From Sporosarcina sp. P2 (GTDB lineage Bacteria > Bacillota > Bacilli > Bacillales_A > Planococcaceae): a stretch of 64,000 bases of DNA. Position numbers and translations under genes: made by a program. Each line of letters starts with the position of its first letter. Position 1 is the first letter of the stretch. This document shows, in pieces, positions 62,186 to 64,000 of the stretch. Below the pieces are notes generated by a model that worked only from the letters and a program-made list of their open reading frames with translations, was not told where the DNA came from and searched no databases. Location of the stretch: contig NZ_PDYY01000003.1 in assembly GCF_002743255.1 (NCBI RefSeq), forward strand, positions 124,001 through 188,000, given 5' to 3'.

Positions 62186-62400
62186 GATTTTCGTTACAGG
62201 CGGCGACTCCAGCGAAAACCGTAACGAAGAACGGTTTTTGCGAGTAAAAGCGAAGCGTTAGGAGCACGTCTTTGCCCTTAAACCGTAACGAAGAACGGTT
62301 TTTGCGAGTAAAAGCGAAGCGTTAGGAGCACGTCTTTGCCCGTAGCGGACGAGGAGATTGAGGCCGTGCCCGCGGAACGCGTCCGCTTGGAATGGAAATC
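62186..62400. mobile_element. MITE-like element with internal 64-bp tandem duplication
   Basis: The ends form an imperfect terminal inverted repeat: GATTTTCGTTACAGGCGG at 62186 and, reversed from 62400, GATTTCCATTCCAAGCGG (14 of 18 match). Inside, a 62-bp sequence occurs twice without a mismatch, at 62216-62277 and 62280-62341; each copy opens with the hairpin AAACCGT-N8-ACGGTTT. A further inverted pair GCGGAC / GTCCGC lies at 62345 and 62380. There is no ORF. Sequences with the ending CGCTTGGAA-GGAAATCAAC recur in intergenic DNA of Bacillaceae as I recall them, so a non-autonomous repeat is likely. Confidence 0.65.
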
Positions 62401-62408
62401 AACGGTTT

Positions 62409-62638
62409 CCTTGTGAGGACTACTTCTTATATTCAACTAATATAGTTAGAATTCCATTTAGAAAGATTACAGTAGTACACCGTAAGCGGGAAATACCCGT
62501 CTAGAACGTTAGTAAACGGTGCCAAACTATCCACTTTATTTTTTGTCTCATTACTAATTGAATAATCATTAGCCAGATGTGACAACCTAGCACTAGGTTT
62601 TCTTTCAACGTAATAAGGTATACATATAAACAAATGAA
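62409..62638. other. Gene-free stretch with no clear feature
   Basis: About 230 bases between the repeat element and the ctsR promoter. I see only AACCTAG-CA-CTAGGTT at about 62585, a dyad with too small a loop to be a sure hairpin, and no ORF with a ribosome site on either strand. Confidence 0.6.
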
Positions 62639-62687
62639 TTGCATCCCACCCAATTACTGCGATACAATTAAGTCAAAGATAGTCAAA
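62639..62687 (+). promoter_or_regulatory. ctsR: ctsR promoter and CtsR heptad operator
   Basis: TTGCAT, 18 bases, TACAAT gives a SigA promoter. Immediately after the -10, AGTCAAA-GAT-AGTCAAA (62671-62687) matches the CtsR consensus (A/G)GTCAAA-NAN-(A/G)GTCAAA. The site covers the start point, so CtsR should repress its own operon. Confidence 0.88.
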
Positions 62688-62722
62688 GTCAACTAGAAGA
62701 TTGAGTGAAGCGAGGTGACGAG

Positions 62723-63193
62723 ATGCGTAATATTTCTGACATTATAGAAGGGTATTTGAAGTCGATTATAGAAGAGGAAGATAGTGCTTCTATTGAAATC
62801 AAAAGAAATGAGATTGCCGAGAAGTTCCAATGCGTACCATCACAAATCAACTACGTAATCAAAACCCGGTTTACGGTCGAAAGAGGCTATGCCGTGGAGT
62901 CTAAGCGAGGGGGCGGGGGCTACATCCGGATTTATAGGGTACGTACCAACTCCCGAAAGGACTTACTTGAACAAGCGTTGGAGATTTTGGAGAGTGAAGC
63001 GTCTTCTACTATGGCGGAAGATGTCATCATCCGTTTAATTGAAGAAGAAGTCATTACAGAACGTGAAGCTAAGCTGATGCTTGCTGCGGTGAGCCGCGGT
63101 ACTCTGCGTTATATGTTGCCTGAGCGGGATGCGTTACGTTCACGTATTCTTCGCGCCATGTTAGTTACGTTAATTTATGAAGAGATAGAATGA
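62723..63193 (+). CDS. ctsR: Class III heat-shock repressor CtsR
   Basis: Dimeric winged-helix repressor (156 residues) of clp and related stress genes. RNISDIIEGYLKSII opens the protein; the DNA-reading wing is ESKRGGGGYIRIYRV near residue 60, whose glycine-rich tip is the thermosensor of the family; ITEREAKLMLAAVSR near 117 and RARILRAMLVTL-like RSRILRAMLVTLIYEEIE close it. The frame opens at 62705, but GAGGTG sits before the ATG at 62723. First gene of ctsR-mcsA-mcsB-(clpC), and its operator is directly upstream. Confidence 0.96.
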   Translation: MRNISDIIEGYLKSIIEEEDSASIEIKRNEIAEKFQCVPSQINYVIKTRFTVERGYAVESKRGGGGYIRIYRVRTNSRKDLLEQALEILESEASSTMAEDVIIRLIEEEVITEREAKLMLAAVSRGTLRYMLPERDALRSRILRAMLVTLIYEEIE

Positions 63194-63204
63194 GGTGAAT
63201 CTCC

Positions 63205-63756
63205 ATGCTTTGTGAAAACTGTAAAGAACGACCAGCTACTGTAGTGTTTAAACAGGAAACCTTAAATCATGCAACAGAGCGCCATTTATGTGATAAATGT
63301 GCATTTTACTCACAGACATTTTCTTTCAGTCCGGATCAGGAGCCGTTATCCATTCAACAATTCTTAGCGCACTGGTTGGGCGGTTCAGAATTATTTTCAG
63401 AACAAAAAGCCGATGAAAGATTACCAGATGGTCCGAAATGTCCGAACTGCAATTTGACCTTTCACCGTTTCCTTGACATCGGAAAGTTTGGCTGTGCAGT
63501 ATGTTACGAAGCATTTAGCGTGCAACTGCCAAGGTTGTTTGCCAAATTGCATAATGGACATACCCAACACCGTGGAAAGATTCCGGTTTCACTTAATGAA
63601 CGCTTTGCCTTAAAGAGAAAACTTGAAGATATCCGTACGAAAATGCAGCAAGCCGTAGAAAATGAACATTTTGAAGAAGCGGCAACTTTGCGTGATGAGG
63701 CGAACCAGTTGAAACAGCAGCTGTTTGACGGGGGTGACGATCAACATGTCATTTGA
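63205..63756 (+). CDS. mcsA: McsA, zinc-binding activator of the McsB arginine kinase
   Basis: Cytoplasmic adaptor (183 residues). Two zinc-binding modules: MLCENCKERPATVVF with HLCDKCAFYS near residues 3-33, and KCPNCNLTFHRFLDIGKFGC with CYEAF near 75-100. The C terminus is a UVR-type coiled helix, LKRKLEDIRTKMQQAVENEH followed by FEEAATLRDE. It activates McsB and modulates CtsR under heat or oxidative stress. It overlaps mcsB by 11 bases. Confidence 0.95.
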   Translation: MLCENCKERPATVVFKQETLNHATERHLCDKCAFYSQTFSFSPDQEPLSIQQFLAHWLGGSELFSEQKADERLPDGPKCPNCNLTFHRFLDIGKFGCAVCYEAFSVQLPRLFAKLHNGHTQHRGKIPVSLNERFALKRKLEDIRTKMQQAVENEHFEEAATLRDEANQLKQQLFDGGDDQHVI

Positions 63757-64000
63757 AAAATTTCTCAAACAAGAACTGACAGGTTGGATGGTGGCGGAAG
63801 GTGAGCATGCTGACATTGTCTTATCCACAAGAATCAGGCTAGCCCGTAACTTGCAAGATTATCTATTTCCGATTAGTGCTTCACAGGAAGACGCAAACCG
63901 CGTGAGCGAAGCGTTACACCATGCAGTCAAGACGATGCAGAATCACCATTTTACAGGCACAGCGATGAAAGATTTGTCACCACTTGAAAGACAAATCTTA
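63746..64000 (+). CDS. mcsB: McsB protein-arginine kinase, 3' truncated by the window end
   Basis: The first 85 codons of the protein-arginine kinase that marks proteins, including CtsR, for ClpCP degradation. SFEKFLKQELTGWMVAEGEH is followed by DIVLSTRIRLARNLQDYLFP near residue 25, the nucleotide-binding start of the guanido-kinase-like domain. The ATG at 63746 overlaps the mcsA end, with a GGGGGTGA ribosome site. The remainder, and presumably clpC, lie beyond the window. Confidence 0.95.
   Translation, partial: MSFEKFLKQELTGWMVAEGEHADIVLSTRIRLARNLQDYLFPISASQEDANRVSEALHHAVKTMQNHHFTGTAMKDLSPLERQIL

Overview
The window reads as a chromosomal segment of a low-to-mid GC, endospore-forming member of the Bacillales. 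Gene content and protein style fit the family Planococcaceae, most likely Sporosarcina or a close relative; this is inferred from the sequence alone. Supporting signs are the spore-coat operon cotJA-cotJB-cotJC behind a SigE-type promoter, a CotD-like coat protein, the ctsR-mcsA-mcsB stress operon, SAM, TPP and T-box leader RNAs, strong AGGAGG-type ribosome binding sites and many rho-independent hairpins. Most of the window is ordinary core metabolism in tidy operons. I see no tRNA or rRNA gene, CRISPR array, phage or transposase gene.

Layout. 1-2173: end of an amino-acid (cystine-type) ABC importer. 2203-2348: a degenerate array with a 21-bp period. 2349-5503: an alkyltransferase-like protein facing a kynU-kynB-kynA tryptophan degradation operon. 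5571-8727: a cell-surface SGNH hydrolase with SLH repeats, a decayed stretch and an MFS transporter. 8884-11071: an F420-0:glutamate-ligase-family protein divergent from a LysR regulator. 11164-16160 (minus strand): a large catalase behind a SigB-type promoter, an ABC1/UbiB kinase-like protein and cotJABC. 16439-28988: a group rich in cyclic-di-GMP genes (an EAL-HDOD protein, a Cache-GGDEF cyclase and a PAS-GGDEF-EAL protein) among a BCCT transporter, an ABC ATPase, a phospholipase-D-like protein, an SDR, a methyltransferase and a nucleobase permease. 29241-36325: RluF-type pseudouridine synthase, then trpEDCFBA behind a tryptophan T-box and without trpG. 36339-36458: a cluster of DnaA-box-like 9-mers. 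36547-39454: a ykfABC-like murein peptide recycling operon. 39545-41516: thioesterase, a 30-residue membrane peptide missed by usual length cut-offs, MscL and a PAP2 phosphatase. 41699-44707: fatty acid desaturase with its DesK-DesR cold-sensing pair. 44751-49201: D-serine dehydratase, then thiM-thiD-thiE-thiW behind a TPP riboswitch. 49346-54334: a DUF3238-type protein, an aldehyde dehydrogenase/DUF779 pair with a CcpA-type site, a DCC thioredoxin-like protein, a 66-residue unknown and a CotD-like protein. 54332-60039: metH and yitJ behind a SAM riboswitch. 60138-62142: a small membrane protein and bioY-bioB with a BirA-type operator. 62186-62400: a MITE-like element carrying an internal 64-bp tandem duplication. 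62639-64000: ctsR-mcsA-mcsB, cut by the window end.

How it fits together. Tryptophan appears twice: the kyn genes turn it into anthranilate, and the trp operon, controlled by uncharged tRNA-Trp, makes it from chorismate. The trp operon lacks its glutaminase subunit, which must come from a pabA/trpG gene elsewhere. Methionine, thiamine and biotin loci each carry their own sensor (SAM aptamer, TPP aptamer, BirA operator). The Des locus adjusts membrane fluidity. CtsR/McsB and the SigB-type catalase promoter point to the general stress response.

I did not find a gene cluster that I could defend as a wholly new system. The least explained signals are non-coding: the 21-bp periodic array, paired direct repeats in the kyn promoter, the DnaA-box cluster, the duplicated MITE-like element, the repeats flanking the metH terminator, and the 30-residue membrane peptide.
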